NCBI RefSeq assembly: GCF_009901525.1
Contig: NZ_CP019288.1
Location: 3,067,501 to 3,131,500 of the forward strand
Direction of reading: 5' to 3'
DNA from: Kordia antarctica
Lineage (GTDB): Bacteria > Bacteroidota > Bacteroidia > Flavobacteriales > Flavobacteriaceae
Length of the DNA stretch: 64,000 nt
A program made the translations under genes and the position numbers. Of the stretch, positions 1 through 9,020 are shown piece after piece (within the stretch, counting starts at the first letter, position 1; each line of letters begins with the position of its first letter). The notes under the pieces are model-generated. The model was not told where the DNA came from. It ran no database searches and was given only the letters and a program-made list of their open reading frames with translations.

Positions 1-494
1 TCTTCTTTGATGTCTTTCACTCCTTTTTCACAACCTGCAACTAATTGTTTTATTTTAGAATATACTTTTTGAAGTTCATCATTGCCATTTATTAAAGCGG
101 GCTTTAGCTCTTCATTTTGCGTGATACTTTCCTTTGTTCTTTCCAACAATGTGTCTAACAAATTATTATTTTTATTCAATAATTTCGTCAAAGAAGTGTA
201 ATCTGATTTTATGAAATTTGTTAAATTGTCTATTTTATTTTTCTGGTTTTCAGTAAATTCATGTGTATCATTCTCCAACTCCTTAAATACCTGATTGGCA
301 TTCGATTGGAAAGTTTTAACCTTAGTATTGACTGCACGAACTCCATTTTCAAAGGAAGTATTTAATTTTTGTAATTCGTTTGTGATATAGTTTTGATTAT
401 TGATTTTGTAGACATCAATGTATTGTTTTAATTTAAACAATACAACTCCATGAGAAATCAATAATAAAACGATAAGAATAGTCGTAACAATCAT
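1..494 (-). CDS. Membrane-anchored coiled-coil protein, 3' part beyond the window
   Basis: An open frame of 164 codons starts at ATG 494 and runs off the left edge, so the C-terminus is missing. Residues 1-21 are hydrophobic (MIVTTILIVLLLISHG) and look like a single N-terminal membrane anchor. The rest is hydrophilic, rich in Lys, Glu, Asn and Leu, and looks like a long coiled coil, with no recognisable enzyme motif. The start lies 2 nt beyond the stop of the upstream lipoprotein gene, so it is the last visible gene of the tubulin/actin-like operon. A scaffold or tether role is an inference from topology only. Confidence 0.75.
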   Translation of the reverse strand, partial: MIVTTILIVLLLISHGVVLFKLKQYIDVYKINNQNYITNELQKLNTSFENGVRAVNTKVKTFQSNANQVFKELENDTHEFTENQKNKIDNLTNFIKSDYTSLTKLLNKNNNLLDTLLERTKESITQNEELKPALINGNDELQKVYSKIKQLVAGCEKGVKDIKE

Positions 495-496
495 AA

Positions 497-2140
497 TTAG
501 GTGATTTTAATATTTAATTTCTCTTCTACTTGCCAAAGATCATCAACTAATTGTAAGGTTCCGTTTTCTCCAATTTGTTCTACAACTGTTCCTTGCCTGT
601 TAAAATTTTCACTCTTTAAAATACAAATAGGCATTAATAAAACATCATAACTTAGAATTGCATTTTTCATCGTATTTTTTTCTTCATACATGAATTGAAA
701 CGTTGCTTTTGTTTGATTATCTGGATCAATATGCATTTTTATAATACTATCAGGTTTTTTCTTTTTAGATTTCTTATTGTCTTTAAAATAACCATTAGCA
801 TCTGAAAATGGCAGATAATAAATAAGTGATTCTTCAATAAGTTTACTTAAATCAGCTTTTATGGTATGAATCAGCTTTTTTATTTTTTGTGTGAGTTCTT
901 CTGTGGTAATCGTTGGAGGAAGTTCACCAATTAGATTATTTTTTCGCAGCTCAATTTTTAAGTCAATTTCCTGCTTTGGAACTAGGTGAAGTTTTGCAAG
1001 TCCAAAGTTTTCTTGGTTTGCTAAATCGACAGCCTTATTTATTTTTTGCGTAGCTAGATTTTTGTTGTTGCAGTTTTGTAACAACGCTACCACATTTTTC
1101 TCATAAGCATCTAGAGTCGCTGCAGCTGTTCTTTTTACATGATCTATTTCTAATAGTTCCCTTTTTAGAATTATTTCAATTACATCACTTTTTGTGCTTT
1201 CTAAATTATCAACAGTTTCTAAACAAGCCTTTGAATATTTGCTAAGATTATTGAGCATTTTCTTGTGTTCAGTTGCTACGATATTTTGGATTTCAAGTCT
1301 TGAGATTGGCTTTTGCTCTTCTTCTTTTTCCTCTTCTTCATCAAATTTACCCAAACTATTTTCAGAACTTTCTTCATCTTTTGGAGCTTCCACAGGCAAA
1401 ACCTCTGTTTTTTTAGTCTTTCGCTTGGAAAGTTTCCATCCTAAAAATATATTTAAGAGTACACTTAAGCCTAAAATTCCTGATATAATATATAATAACA
1501 TAGATTCGTTTTTGGTTCCATCATCAGTCTCTGCTTCATCTTCTACAATTTTAGTTACATTTGTATTCTTGATATCTTCTACATTCACTATTGATGATGC
1601 CTGAGTTTCGTTTTCTTTCGTTTTTGATTGAAATTCTGAAACTGCTTTACTGATAATCAGTTTTATTTCTCCTTTGAGAATTTCACCTAAACTGTCTCTT
1701 TTAGTATCTTCTCCAAGTTTCTTATTTCCGTAGATATTATCTGCTATTAGTTTTGAATTTACTATGTCGCCACTGTTATCTTCAAAAAACCTTTTGTCTG
1801 AAAGGAAAGGTCGATTTTCTAAAAGGCTATCTCTTTTTGCCTTAAATGAATCTATATAAGTTCTAATGATACTATCTACCTCACCTTCACCATTTATCTT
1901 GGATTTCAAACTATCCAGAGTTATTCCTAAAATATTTGGCTTTTTTAAACTATCGTAATTTCTAACTAAGACTAAATCAATACTCTTAAAAGCGATAGTA
2001 TCATAAACATCTAAAAAAAGTTTCCTGTTTTTTTCTACTCTTATATTTTCTTGTTTTACATCTTTCCCTTCACTTTTTCCACAAGAATGAAAACTCACAA
2101 CACAAAGGAATACTATTAAATATGTATAGATTTTTTTCAT
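497..2140 (-). CDS. Bitopic lipoprotein with internal transmembrane helix
   Basis: 547 residues. The N-terminus is a lipoprotein signal with lipobox ending at Cys20 (VVSFHSC). A second strong hydrophobic helix at about residues 214-235 is followed by a Lys/Arg-rich stop-transfer stretch, then a Glu-rich low-complexity segment and a helical C-terminal half. The predicted topology is a lipid anchor, a periplasmic domain of about 190 residues, one membrane crossing and a cytosolic half of about 310 residues. I do not recognise a named family. Its ATG shares one base with the stop of the Hsp70/actin-like gene (TAATG), which points to translational coupling. It may link that ATPase to the envelope (inference). 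Confidence 0.8.
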   Translation of the reverse strand: MKKIYTYLIVFLCVVSFHSCGKSEGKDVKQENIRVEKNRKLFLDVYDTIAFKSIDLVLVRNYDSLKKPNILGITLDSLKSKINGEGEVDSIIRTYIDSFKAKRDSLLENRPFLSDKRFFEDNSGDIVNSKLIADNIYGNKKLGEDTKRDSLGEILKGEIKLIISKAVSEFQSKTKENETQASSIVNVEDIKNTNVTKIVEDEAETDDGTKNESMLLYIISGILGLSVLLNIFLGWKLSKRKTKKTEVLPVEAPKDEESSENSLGKFDEEEEKEEEQKPISRLEIQNIVATEHKKMLNNLSKYSKACLETVDNLESTKSDVIEIILKRELLEIDHVKRTAAATLDAYEKNVVALLQNCNNKNLATQKINKAVDLANQENFGLAKLHLVPKQEIDLKIELRKNNLIGELPPTITTEELTQKIKKLIHTIKADLSKLIEESLIYYLPFSDANGYFKDNKKSKKKKPDSIIKMHIDPDNQTKATFQFMYEEKNTMKNAILSYDVLLMPICILKSENFNRQGTVVEQIGENGTLQLVDDLWQVEEKLNIKIT

Positions 2141-5100
2141 TAGGATGCGCCTTTAAAGTCGTTCAATTTATCTGATACAATAATTTTAGAAAATCCGTAG
2201 ATATATGCTTTTATCGCGTAGAAAAACATAGTTTCGCTCAGTTCCGGATCTGTATCTTTTCGTTTGTTTACTTCTTGTCTAATGACATCTTCTATTCTAT
2301 TTTTGTCTGCAAAGTAATTTTTCAACTTTTCAGCATTATAGCTTTTATCTAAGGCAAAATTTCGAACAAATTTTACTTCATTCCACAGTTCGTCAAAGAA
2401 GTATTCAAAAAAGGTAATGACATTCTCTGCTACTTTTTCAATGGTCGTATCACCTTCTTTTAAGTAATTGCCGTATTTAGTATTTGCCGTAGCATTATTT
2501 GTGTTTACATTAAAGAATTGTTCTTTATCGCCTAGTGAGATACAATATTTAAGTGTATCTGCATCTTTAAATTTTTTGAATTGTTCTATTCCTTTAATTC
2601 CACCTTTTGCTGTGGCTTCTTTTGGATTTTTAATCACCTGTAATTCCAGTTTGTGCGGTTCTTCCAAGTTGAAAATCTTCTTTAAGATAGCAGAAACTAA
2701 GCGCGACATTCCGTTGGTACGGTTCAAATCACTAGCGCCATTCGTAATTTCTAATAGTTTTGCCCCATTTCCGCTGACACCAATATAAGTTGGCAACTTG
2801 TTTAAGTCTGCCATTTGTAAAACTTGTAGTGCATGATAAAATATAGCTGAATTATGCAATAAAAAGAGAAGTTTAAAGTCGCTATCTAACTTTAGTTTTT
2901 TACTAAATATGTTGTAATTAAAGAAGTAACTAATTAAATCTGTAGAGTTTAATCCGTCAGACCTTTTTATGTAATTGATGATATCTACTTTTGCAAAATC
3001 ATCACCGAAACTTTTTTCCATTACACCTTCGTATTTGCTTACGAATCCGTTATCAAAACGATTGTTTCCACTTAGCGATTCAAACAGACTGTTTCCTGCA
3101 AATCGGAATGATGTGGTCATTTCTGGAATATCATCATCAAATATGATGACGTCAGAAGTTCCTCCACCAATATCTATGTTCATAAACACCTTTCCAAGCC
3201 CAAATGTTTCATCATAGCTTCCTTTTGGCGCCCATGATTCTGTAATCTGTAATAGTTGTTCTTTGCTATCCGTTTTTGAGAAATAGGTTTTATATACTTC
3301 ATTCCAAATTTCTGAAAATACCGTCATTTGATTCGCGCCCATACTCAATGGCTTGAACCATAATACATCCGTTTTATCAGGAGATTTTTGCGAGCGTAAT
3401 AGTTGATTTCTTCCCATCCATACCAACTGTTCTATGAAAACATGCAGTCGGTTTCTAGCAAAATCATTTTCGCTATCCGTTACGCCCCATTTTATATTGG
3501 AAAACGTATAGTCAAAGTTGTTTCTTAATTTTTTTTGTCCGAACGCAAACGGAATATTTACGTTTGAGAGTACATTTAATTCTTCTAGTTTTTCACTATT
3601 CGTATCATTATCTACATTAATAATCGAACGAATTGGAAATGAATATTCTGATTTTTCTCCAATCATGGATGGTAAAAATTCTGCTGATTGTGAGATTCCG
3701 TAGAAAGCATTTATCGGATCTAAATCATAGATGCTTTTTTGTGTTTTTGAATCTTGTCCAATAGCATTTAGCATCACTAAGTTGGATTGTATGCTCGTTG
3801 AAGTATCTAAATAACTTGACAGACTCTCAATAGAATTTCCCGATTTTAGTGCTACATAACTATTACTTGTTCCTATATCAAAAGCGATGGAAGCTTTTTC
3901 GTTAGATAAAGCGATTGGTTCTCCAAATAGCGGAACTAACATACCTTCTAATGAAGTAGCTGAATCTTTATTTTTTACAGCAACTGAAATAAGGTCAAAA
4001 GTGATGTCTTTATCCAAGTCAATTTCTATGTCTCCATTGGCGTTTCTTGTAAAAGTTGTCAATTCTGCATAATCTGTAATACAGTCATAATTTTCTTCTG
4101 CGCGTGTTCTTGAATGTGTCGTTGAAGGAATGTTTTCACTACTATTACTTGTTTTATTTTCTCTGTGGAATTGATATGAAACTGTTTCTTGATTTTGGTA
4201 ATACGAAAGAATTTTATAGCGATCATTAAATTTTTTATCGGCAACTTTGAAAAAAGGATAAATTCCAAACCCTAAAGATGAGTCAATAATAGCTCCATAA
4301 TCTTCATTATCAATTGTGCTTGGAGCAACTTCATCATACGTACGTTCAAATGAGATATTTCCTCTTTTGTTATCCGCCATTATTGGAATGTCTAAACTCA
4401 CGACAATCGCGCCACTATTGAGTTTTTCTACTGAGAGTTGTTTTTTTAAATCAGCAATAGTAAAGTAATCAAAATATGCTGCCTTAATTGGCAAAATGAT
4501 ATTATTTACTTCGCCATCAGGCATCCAGAATTTAGACGTATTTACATCATATCCCAATTGAATTAAGTGTGGCGATAAAAAGTCGTTTCTACCAATCCAC
4601 GGATATTCTATAATCGTATCTGGTAATACTCGTTTTGAAATAGGAGTTGTAAATTTCAGTTTCGTTTCTTTAGGAAAAGGACTGTTGATATATTTCCAAC
4701 GAGTTTTGTTTAAACCTTCATGCAGTGCTAATGGTGGATTTTCCAGCGTTTTGGTTGTAACGATGACATAATCACTTTCCTTCACTTCACTCATGGCGTC
4801 TTTAACGTCATATTTTTTACATAGAAAAGGAACACTTCCGCCTAAAAGCGTAATCTCTTTGTTGTCTATTTCTAAAATTTCATATCCTCTAGTATGGTCG
4901 TCTGTAAAATTCCTTTCTAATGAATCTATGTTACTTTTTAACTCACTATCTAAAATATGATTTCTATTTATTTTTATGTATTCAGATACTACTTTACATG
5001 TACTTGTTACAATTCCGTACTTTCTAAAGAAAACATTGATGAACTCTTGAAATTCATGGCTTCTAGTGTATAATGGCTCATACGTTGTAAAAAAAGAACG

Positions 5101-5697
5101 ATTATTGTAATTACTTTTTATAGATGTTGGAAGCTCGTCGCCAATGGTGAAAAATCCTGTGTGCGGCGAGGTTGCCGCTATTATTTTGTTTTCATAATAG
5201 ATCAAGGTAAAATTATCAAACGGATTTTGTACACCGCTATTTTTAAACTTTGTATCATTATTATAATTACTAATGTATATTTTGAGTGTTTCGGCAAACG
5301 TTCGTACACCAACATTATGATCTTTACTCAATGTATTTAATTCGGAGATATTCCAAATTTCTATATCTATGGCTTCTTTGGCTTCCAATGTTTGATATGA
5401 ATATAGAATTTCAAAGATATCTAAACAATGTGAAATGTATTTATGAAAAGTTGTTTTGCCTGATAGTTCTTCTATACTTTTAGTATTGTTATAACTTTTA
5501 TTTACAAAGTCGAATGCTGTATCAAAAAGATGCAATTGTGCAAAAGGTGACGGAATGGAAGTGACAGGGATTTCAGCATTTCCAATATTGTCGGTTATTT
5601 CAGGTATCTTTTGATTGTCATACGGATTGTTTTCGTATTTATTCCAACCACTTTGAGGCGCGGTTTGTTCCTTTATAAGACTTAATTTATGTGCCAT
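2140..5697 (-). CDS. Hsp70/actin-superfamily ATPase, large (1185 aa)
   Basis: The C-terminal half carries the three nucleotide-binding signatures of the actin/Hsp70/hexokinase fold. Phosphate-1 is FDIGTSNSYVAL near residue 609, phosphate-2 is NIDIGGGTSDVIIF near 844, and the adenosine motif is YIGVSGNGAKLLEI near 974. The first 600 residues match no family I recognise. No signal peptide or membrane helix is seen, so the protein is probably cytosolic. At 1185 residues it is about twice the size of DnaK and larger than typical MreB/ParM proteins. It overlaps the lipoprotein gene downstream by 1 nt and follows the tubulin-like gene by 19 nt. Pairing of an actin-fold with a tubulin-fold NTPase in one transcription unit suggests a cytoskeletal or membrane-remodelling machine; the distant alternative is an SrfB-like protein. 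Confidence 0.85.
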   Translation of the reverse strand: MAHKLSLIKEQTAPQSGWNKYENNPYDNQKIPEITDNIGNAEIPVTSIPSPFAQLHLFDTAFDFVNKSYNNTKSIEELSGKTTFHKYISHCLDIFEILYSYQTLEAKEAIDIEIWNISELNTLSKDHNVGVRTFAETLKIYISNYNNDTKFKNSGVQNPFDNFTLIYYENKIIAATSPHTGFFTIGDELPTSIKSNYNNRSFFTTYEPLYTRSHEFQEFINVFFRKYGIVTSTCKVVSEYIKINRNHILDSELKSNIDSLERNFTDDHTRGYEILEIDNKEITLLGGSVPFLCKKYDVKDAMSEVKESDYVIVTTKTLENPPLALHEGLNKTRWKYINSPFPKETKLKFTTPISKRVLPDTIIEYPWIGRNDFLSPHLIQLGYDVNTSKFWMPDGEVNNIILPIKAAYFDYFTIADLKKQLSVEKLNSGAIVVSLDIPIMADNKRGNISFERTYDEVAPSTIDNEDYGAIIDSSLGFGIYPFFKVADKKFNDRYKILSYYQNQETVSYQFHRENKTSNSSENIPSTTHSRTRAEENYDCITDYAELTTFTRNANGDIEIDLDKDITFDLISVAVKNKDSATSLEGMLVPLFGEPIALSNEKASIAFDIGTSNSYVALKSGNSIESLSSYLDTSTSIQSNLVMLNAIGQDSKTQKSIYDLDPINAFYGISQSAEFLPSMIGEKSEYSFPIRSIINVDNDTNSEKLEELNVLSNVNIPFAFGQKKLRNNFDYTFSNIKWGVTDSENDFARNRLHVFIEQLVWMGRNQLLRSQKSPDKTDVLWFKPLSMGANQMTVFSEIWNEVYKTYFSKTDSKEQLLQITESWAPKGSYDETFGLGKVFMNIDIGGGTSDVIIFDDDIPEMTTSFRFAGNSLFESLSGNNRFDNGFVSKYEGVMEKSFGDDFAKVDIINYIKRSDGLNSTDLISYFFNYNIFSKKLKLDSDFKLLFLLHNSAIFYHALQVLQMADLNKLPTYIGVSGNGAKLLEITNGASDLNRTNGMSRLVSAILKKIFNLEEPHKLELQVIKNPKEATAKGGIKGIEQFKKFKDADTLKYCISLGDKEQFFNVNTNNATANTKYGNYLKEGDTTIEKVAENVITFFEYFFDELWNEVKFVRNFALDKSYNAEKLKNYFADKNRIEDVIRQEVNKRKDTDPELSETMFFYAIKAYIYGFSKIIVSDKLNDFKGAS

Positions 5698-5716
5698 GAG
5701 TGTATTTTTTTAGTGG

Positions 5717-7246
5717 TTAAATCGAAAAACGTTCGTCAATAATTTCATCTATTCCTTGATTCAACATCGTTGTTAACATACGTTCTTTACTATTCAATTG
5801 CATATCAACAATATCTTTAGAAAGTTCAGAGAAAACTTTATCGAATTTTATTTTATCTTTTGAGAAAAAACTGCTATCATCATTTGCAGGCATTCCTGTT
5901 ACGAGCGTGAAGAGTTTTTTATCGTCAACATTCACTTTTGCAGGAATGTTTCCACTAATGTCTTTATTCAGTTCTCCTTGATTTAGAATGATTGATAAAT
6001 CAAACGGTAAAAATTTTCTGTTGTGTCGGTCTGAAGCTAATTCTACTAACCATCTGTAATAATAAACCGTTGTAAACTTGTAGATATTTTTAAAGAAATT
6101 TTGCTTTTCATAGTTGGTTGGTAACTCAAGTTGGTTGCGCCAAGTTAGTTTTGAATTTTCCAATGCTTCACTCATAAAATTAGACACATATACATTGTAA
6201 TAGTGATTTTTGATAAACTGTTTTATGTATACATCTTTTTTCAAATTTGTAAGTGTCACGATGTTTGAATCACTTTCTAAGCCATATTCAAAAAAAGCAG
6301 CTGGTTTTGCCAAATCATCAACTGTGCTTGCGTTAGGTTCGTAATCTAAAAATTCTAAAACAGAAGTTGCCGCGGTAAGTTCAATAAAGTTTGAAGGGTT
6401 TTTTTGCTCAATTCCGCCATCAAAATTTTCATAATTACTTGATTTTGTATCACCAACATAAAACATCGCATTGATCAGCTGTTTTAAGTTTTTATTGTAA
6501 TAGGAAAGAGCTGCTTTTGTCTTCGTTATGAAAGTACTGGAGTTTATGGCACTTTCTCCTGTGTTAAATTTATCTACATCTACTTGAAAGTATGGCAATA
6601 CAGAAACTCCACCAATAATTGCATTGTTAATATAGTTTCTATTGTTCATAGAACTCTCTTCGTTTCTAAATACATTGAGTAATAAAGGAAAACCTGCGGC
6701 TCCAGTTCCTCCAAATATGGAGCTCACTACAAAAATTCGATCTTCTTCGTTAAAATCTTGTGTAAACTCTTTGAATTGTTTCGATTCTACCACATTTTTT
6801 AAGACAATACTTCCAACATTCGGGTTCCCAAGAAATCCTTTTTCCAGCAGCATATCTTTATTCTCATTATTATACAACAAATCAAAAAAGCTTTTCGTTT
6901 TTTCAAACCCTTTGGCATTTAAAGAATCATAATCGACCATTTCTTTTAACGTTCCGTAATCGGTTCCGCTAATATTTAATTCTTTTGGTGGATTTATTTT
7001 TGTTCTAAAAAAACATCCTTTATCTTCTTCATTGCCAACTCCATTATAGATGCTTTCATGAATATTATTGTAGGTTTTGATGATGTTTCTGCATTTTTCA
7101 ACATCGCCGTTATTGATATCGGTATCAATAATCATTGGAATTATTTTTTCAACATTAGCGCGTACGCCTGTTGATAATAACATTGCTAATGAAGATAGAA
7201 CTCTAGAACCTGTTCCACCAATAGCGAATAAGTATAGTTTAGACAT
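5717..7246 (-). CDS. Tubulin/FtsZ-like GTPase (Tubulin_2 type)
   Basis: 509 residues. The N-terminus has a Rossmann-like glycine loop (FAIGGTGSRVL, residues 8-16), and residues 177-186 read FGGTGAAGFP, which matches the tubulin/FtsZ signature loop (GGGTGTG type) that contacts GTP phosphates. The protein is longer than FtsZ and lacks an FtsZ-type C-terminal peptide, so it is not the division FtsZ. It fits the divergent bacterial tubulin-like families that Makarova and Koonin (2010) proposed to act in membrane remodelling together with a VWA-domain protein. Here the partners are a VWA-like lipoprotein upstream and an Hsp70/actin-like ATPase downstream. Polymerisation is not shown by the sequence. 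Confidence 0.85.
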   Translation of the reverse strand: MSKLYLFAIGGTGSRVLSSLAMLLSTGVRANVEKIIPMIIDTDINNGDVEKCRNIIKTYNNIHESIYNGVGNEEDKGCFFRTKINPPKELNISGTDYGTLKEMVDYDSLNAKGFEKTKSFFDLLYNNENKDMLLEKGFLGNPNVGSIVLKNVVESKQFKEFTQDFNEEDRIFVVSSIFGGTGAAGFPLLLNVFRNEESSMNNRNYINNAIIGGVSVLPYFQVDVDKFNTGESAINSSTFITKTKAALSYYNKNLKQLINAMFYVGDTKSSNYENFDGGIEQKNPSNFIELTAATSVLEFLDYEPNASTVDDLAKPAAFFEYGLESDSNIVTLTNLKKDVYIKQFIKNHYYNVYVSNFMSEALENSKLTWRNQLELPTNYEKQNFFKNIYKFTTVYYYRWLVELASDRHNRKFLPFDLSIILNQGELNKDISGNIPAKVNVDDKKLFTLVTGMPANDDSSFFSKDKIKFDKVFSELSKDIVDMQLNSKERMLTTMLNQGIDEIIDERFSI

Positions 7247-7256
7247 GATACGATTT

Positions 7257-7646
7257 TTAGAATTTTACGGGATAGTATTTTGAGTGAATTGAAAAACGCT
7301 TGAAGGCGAGCGAGAATATAAAATAAAGTAAGAATGCGTAGATGGTATTTATGATGGTAAATGACCAAATTTCATATTCAAAATCACCGATACTTTCGTG
7401 TTCAAAAACAATGAATCCTTCCACAAGTAATGTTACTAGGAAAACCATTAACGAATTTATGATTCCAAAAAGAAACCATTTACCTAAATTTGAAAAGCGA
7501 TCTGTTTTTCTTCCAAGTAGTATATAATATAGAATTTGAAAAAAAATGGTAGAAACAAAAAGAATTAGCATTCCCAAAGAGAATCCTTTTTCATCCCAGG
7601 TATCCCAATTTTCAATACTTTCAAATAAGAAGTAAAAATTTTCCAT
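7257..7646 (-). CDS. Small four-helix membrane protein
   Basis: 129 residues with about four hydrophobic helices (near 23-45, 57-78, 80-88 and 95-113) and short charged ends. I recognise no family. It lies 5 nt downstream of the VWA-like lipoprotein gene and 10 nt upstream of the tubulin-like gene, so it is almost certainly co-transcribed with them. It could be the inner-membrane anchor of the system (inference). Conserved spacing in other genomes would support that. Confidence 0.75.
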   Translation of the reverse strand: MENFYFLFESIENWDTWDEKGFSLGMLILFVSTIFFQILYYILLGRKTDRFSNLGKWFLFGIINSLMVFLVTLLVEGFIVFEHESIGDFEYEIWSFTIINTIYAFLLYFIFSLAFKRFSIHSKYYPVKF

Positions 7647-7651
7647 AATAG

Positions 7652-8950
7652 TTATTTGTTAATTTTAGTTAGTTGTACGTTTAGCAATTCTTTTTTGTCT
7701 TTACTGTATCTTTCAAAAGCGTCAGTAATACATTTAAAAGCGAATGTTTTTCCTTCTAGTTCTTGCGCTGTGATTTTAAAATCTTCATCGAGATGAACAG
7801 TATCAAACCATTTTGCAGCATCCTGCGTGAGTTGAATATTTATTTGATTTATATCTTTATCAACATTGGAAAATTGAACTTGAATAAAGTGAGAAAGCTT
7901 ATGTTTAGAAATCGTGCTGTTGTCTACTTTTTTTTCATTAGACAAATCGGTTATTATCTTTAAACTCGCAATACCTTTTATGTATTTTGGCGTAATTTGA
8001 AAGTTGTTCAAATCTTCGAATTGCTCATGATAGTATTTTGGAACTTCATTCAAATTAAATCCTAACGTAAATATTGCGGGCCGCTTTTCTGAGGCTTCTC
8101 TAATTAAAACTGTTTCTTTTTCTTGATTAATTGCGACTTTACCTTGCTTAGGATTTTCTAAAATTTTAAAAGAAACTTCATGAATAGGTAAATTGAAAAA
8201 ATATGAATTTGTATATGTTCCGAATATATTGTTTGATAATACTTCTTTTACAGCTTCTTTTTCACCAAATACCCAAACATAAAAAGGTCGTTTATGTAAA
8301 ACTGTATTATAATAAGGATGTTTTTTAATATTTTTTCCACCTGTGTTTTTCATATCATAATAGTGATCACCATTGAAATCACTTTCATATTGAAATACAG
8401 CAGCTCCAAAATTTTTCTTCCTTGTTAAATGCTTGTATATTTTTTGAGTAACTAAAGAACTTTCTGTGCGTGTGTTAATTTTGCCCAAGTCAACAATACA
8501 ATCTGTAACTAAAATACTAACCGAATTTGGCTGTACGGAATCAATAATACTTCCAAATACATGTTGAAGTTGTGATGATTTTCCACCTAAAATTTGACCC
8601 GATCGTAAATCTTGAACAAATTCATCATTACTTTTAGGATATTTTTCAGGACTGTCTGTTATGGTGTAAATTTGTACAGAGTTATTATATTTTGTGTTTA
8701 AATCTGTAATCAGAAACGGTGTTACTTCTTTGAGACTATAATTCCCACTCTCATTTGCATTTACGTATCCTTTCATACTTACTGAAGTCTCTATGAAGAA
8801 ATCAATATTTGTAATCCTTGCTTTTCCTTCCTCAGAATTTGGAGGCATCACTACTTTATATCGTATATCATTATTTTTACACGATACCAATGATAAACAA
8901 CTTAACAAAAGGAAATATTTACATAATAATGAAAAATTGATGCATTTCAT
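7652..8950 (-). CDS. VWA-like lipoprotein, first gene of tubulin/actin-like operon
   Basis: The chosen start at 8950 gives a normal lipoprotein signal (MKCINFSLLCKY, lipobox LSLVSC); an upstream in-frame ATG at 8998 would add 16 residues that spoil it. After the signal, IDFFIETSVSMKGY resembles the first MIDAS strand of von Willebrand A domains (DxSxS), but with Glu in place of the first Asp. ILVTDCIVDLG further on resembles the strand bearing the last MIDAS Asp. The C-terminal half is beta-rich and unassigned. The protein is probably anchored facing the periplasm. It leads the operon with the tubulin-like and Hsp70-like genes, which agrees with the VWA plus tubulin association known from genome context. 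The VWA assignment is by motif only. Confidence 0.75.
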   Translation of the reverse strand: MKCINFSLLCKYFLLLSCLSLVSCKNNDIRYKVVMPPNSEEGKARITNIDFFIETSVSMKGYVNANESGNYSLKEVTPFLITDLNTKYNNSVQIYTITDSPEKYPKSNDEFVQDLRSGQILGGKSSQLQHVFGSIIDSVQPNSVSILVTDCIVDLGKINTRTESSLVTQKIYKHLTRKKNFGAAVFQYESDFNGDHYYDMKNTGGKNIKKHPYYNTVLHKRPFYVWVFGEKEAVKEVLSNNIFGTYTNSYFFNLPIHEVSFKILENPKQGKVAINQEKETVLIREASEKRPAIFTLGFNLNEVPKYYHEQFEDLNNFQITPKYIKGIASLKIITDLSNEKKVDNSTISKHKLSHFIQVQFSNVDKDINQINIQLTQDAAKWFDTVHLDEDFKITAQELEGKTFAFKCITDAFERYSKDKKELLNVQLTKINK

Positions 8951-8973
8951 AGATTGGTTATTTTGTAATATTT

Positions 8974-8981
8974 CAAAACTA
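8974..8981 (-). promoter_or_regulatory. Candidate -7 promoter element of the tubulin/actin-like operon
   Basis: The minus strand reads TAGTTTTG here, matching the Bacteroidota -7 consensus TAnnTTTG, 23 nt before the chosen ATG. A TTG lies 14 nt upstream, closer than the usual ~19 nt, so the -33 element is weak. Confidence 0.35.
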
Positions 8982-9000
8982 ACCAATGTAAAATTCAATA

Positions 9001-9020
9001 TTTTACGGGATTCCGTAAAA
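9001..9020. promoter_or_regulatory. Perfect inverted repeat upstream of tubulin/actin-like operon
   Basis: TTTTACGG-GATT-CCGTAAAA is a perfect 8-bp inverted repeat with a 4-bp centre. It sits 51-70 bp before the first gene of the operon and just upstream of the candidate -7 box. There is no T-tract and the next gene is on the same strand, so an operator is more likely than a terminator. Confidence 0.45.

Noticed and set aside
1194-1604. 136-codon plus-strand open frame
   Set aside because: It lies wholly inside the bitopic lipoprotein gene on the other strand and has a Ser/Phe-rich composition typical of a shadow of Lys/Glu-rich codons.
2140-5697. Assignment of the 1185-aa protein as DnaK or MreB
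   Set aside because: It is far longer, has a 600-residue unknown N-terminal part, and has no substrate-binding domain or mre neighbours.
5717-7246. Assignment of the tubulin-like gene as ftsZ
   Set aside because: Length, the GGTGAAG variant, lack of the FtsZ C-terminal peptide and lack of ftsA/ftsQ/mur neighbours all argue against it.
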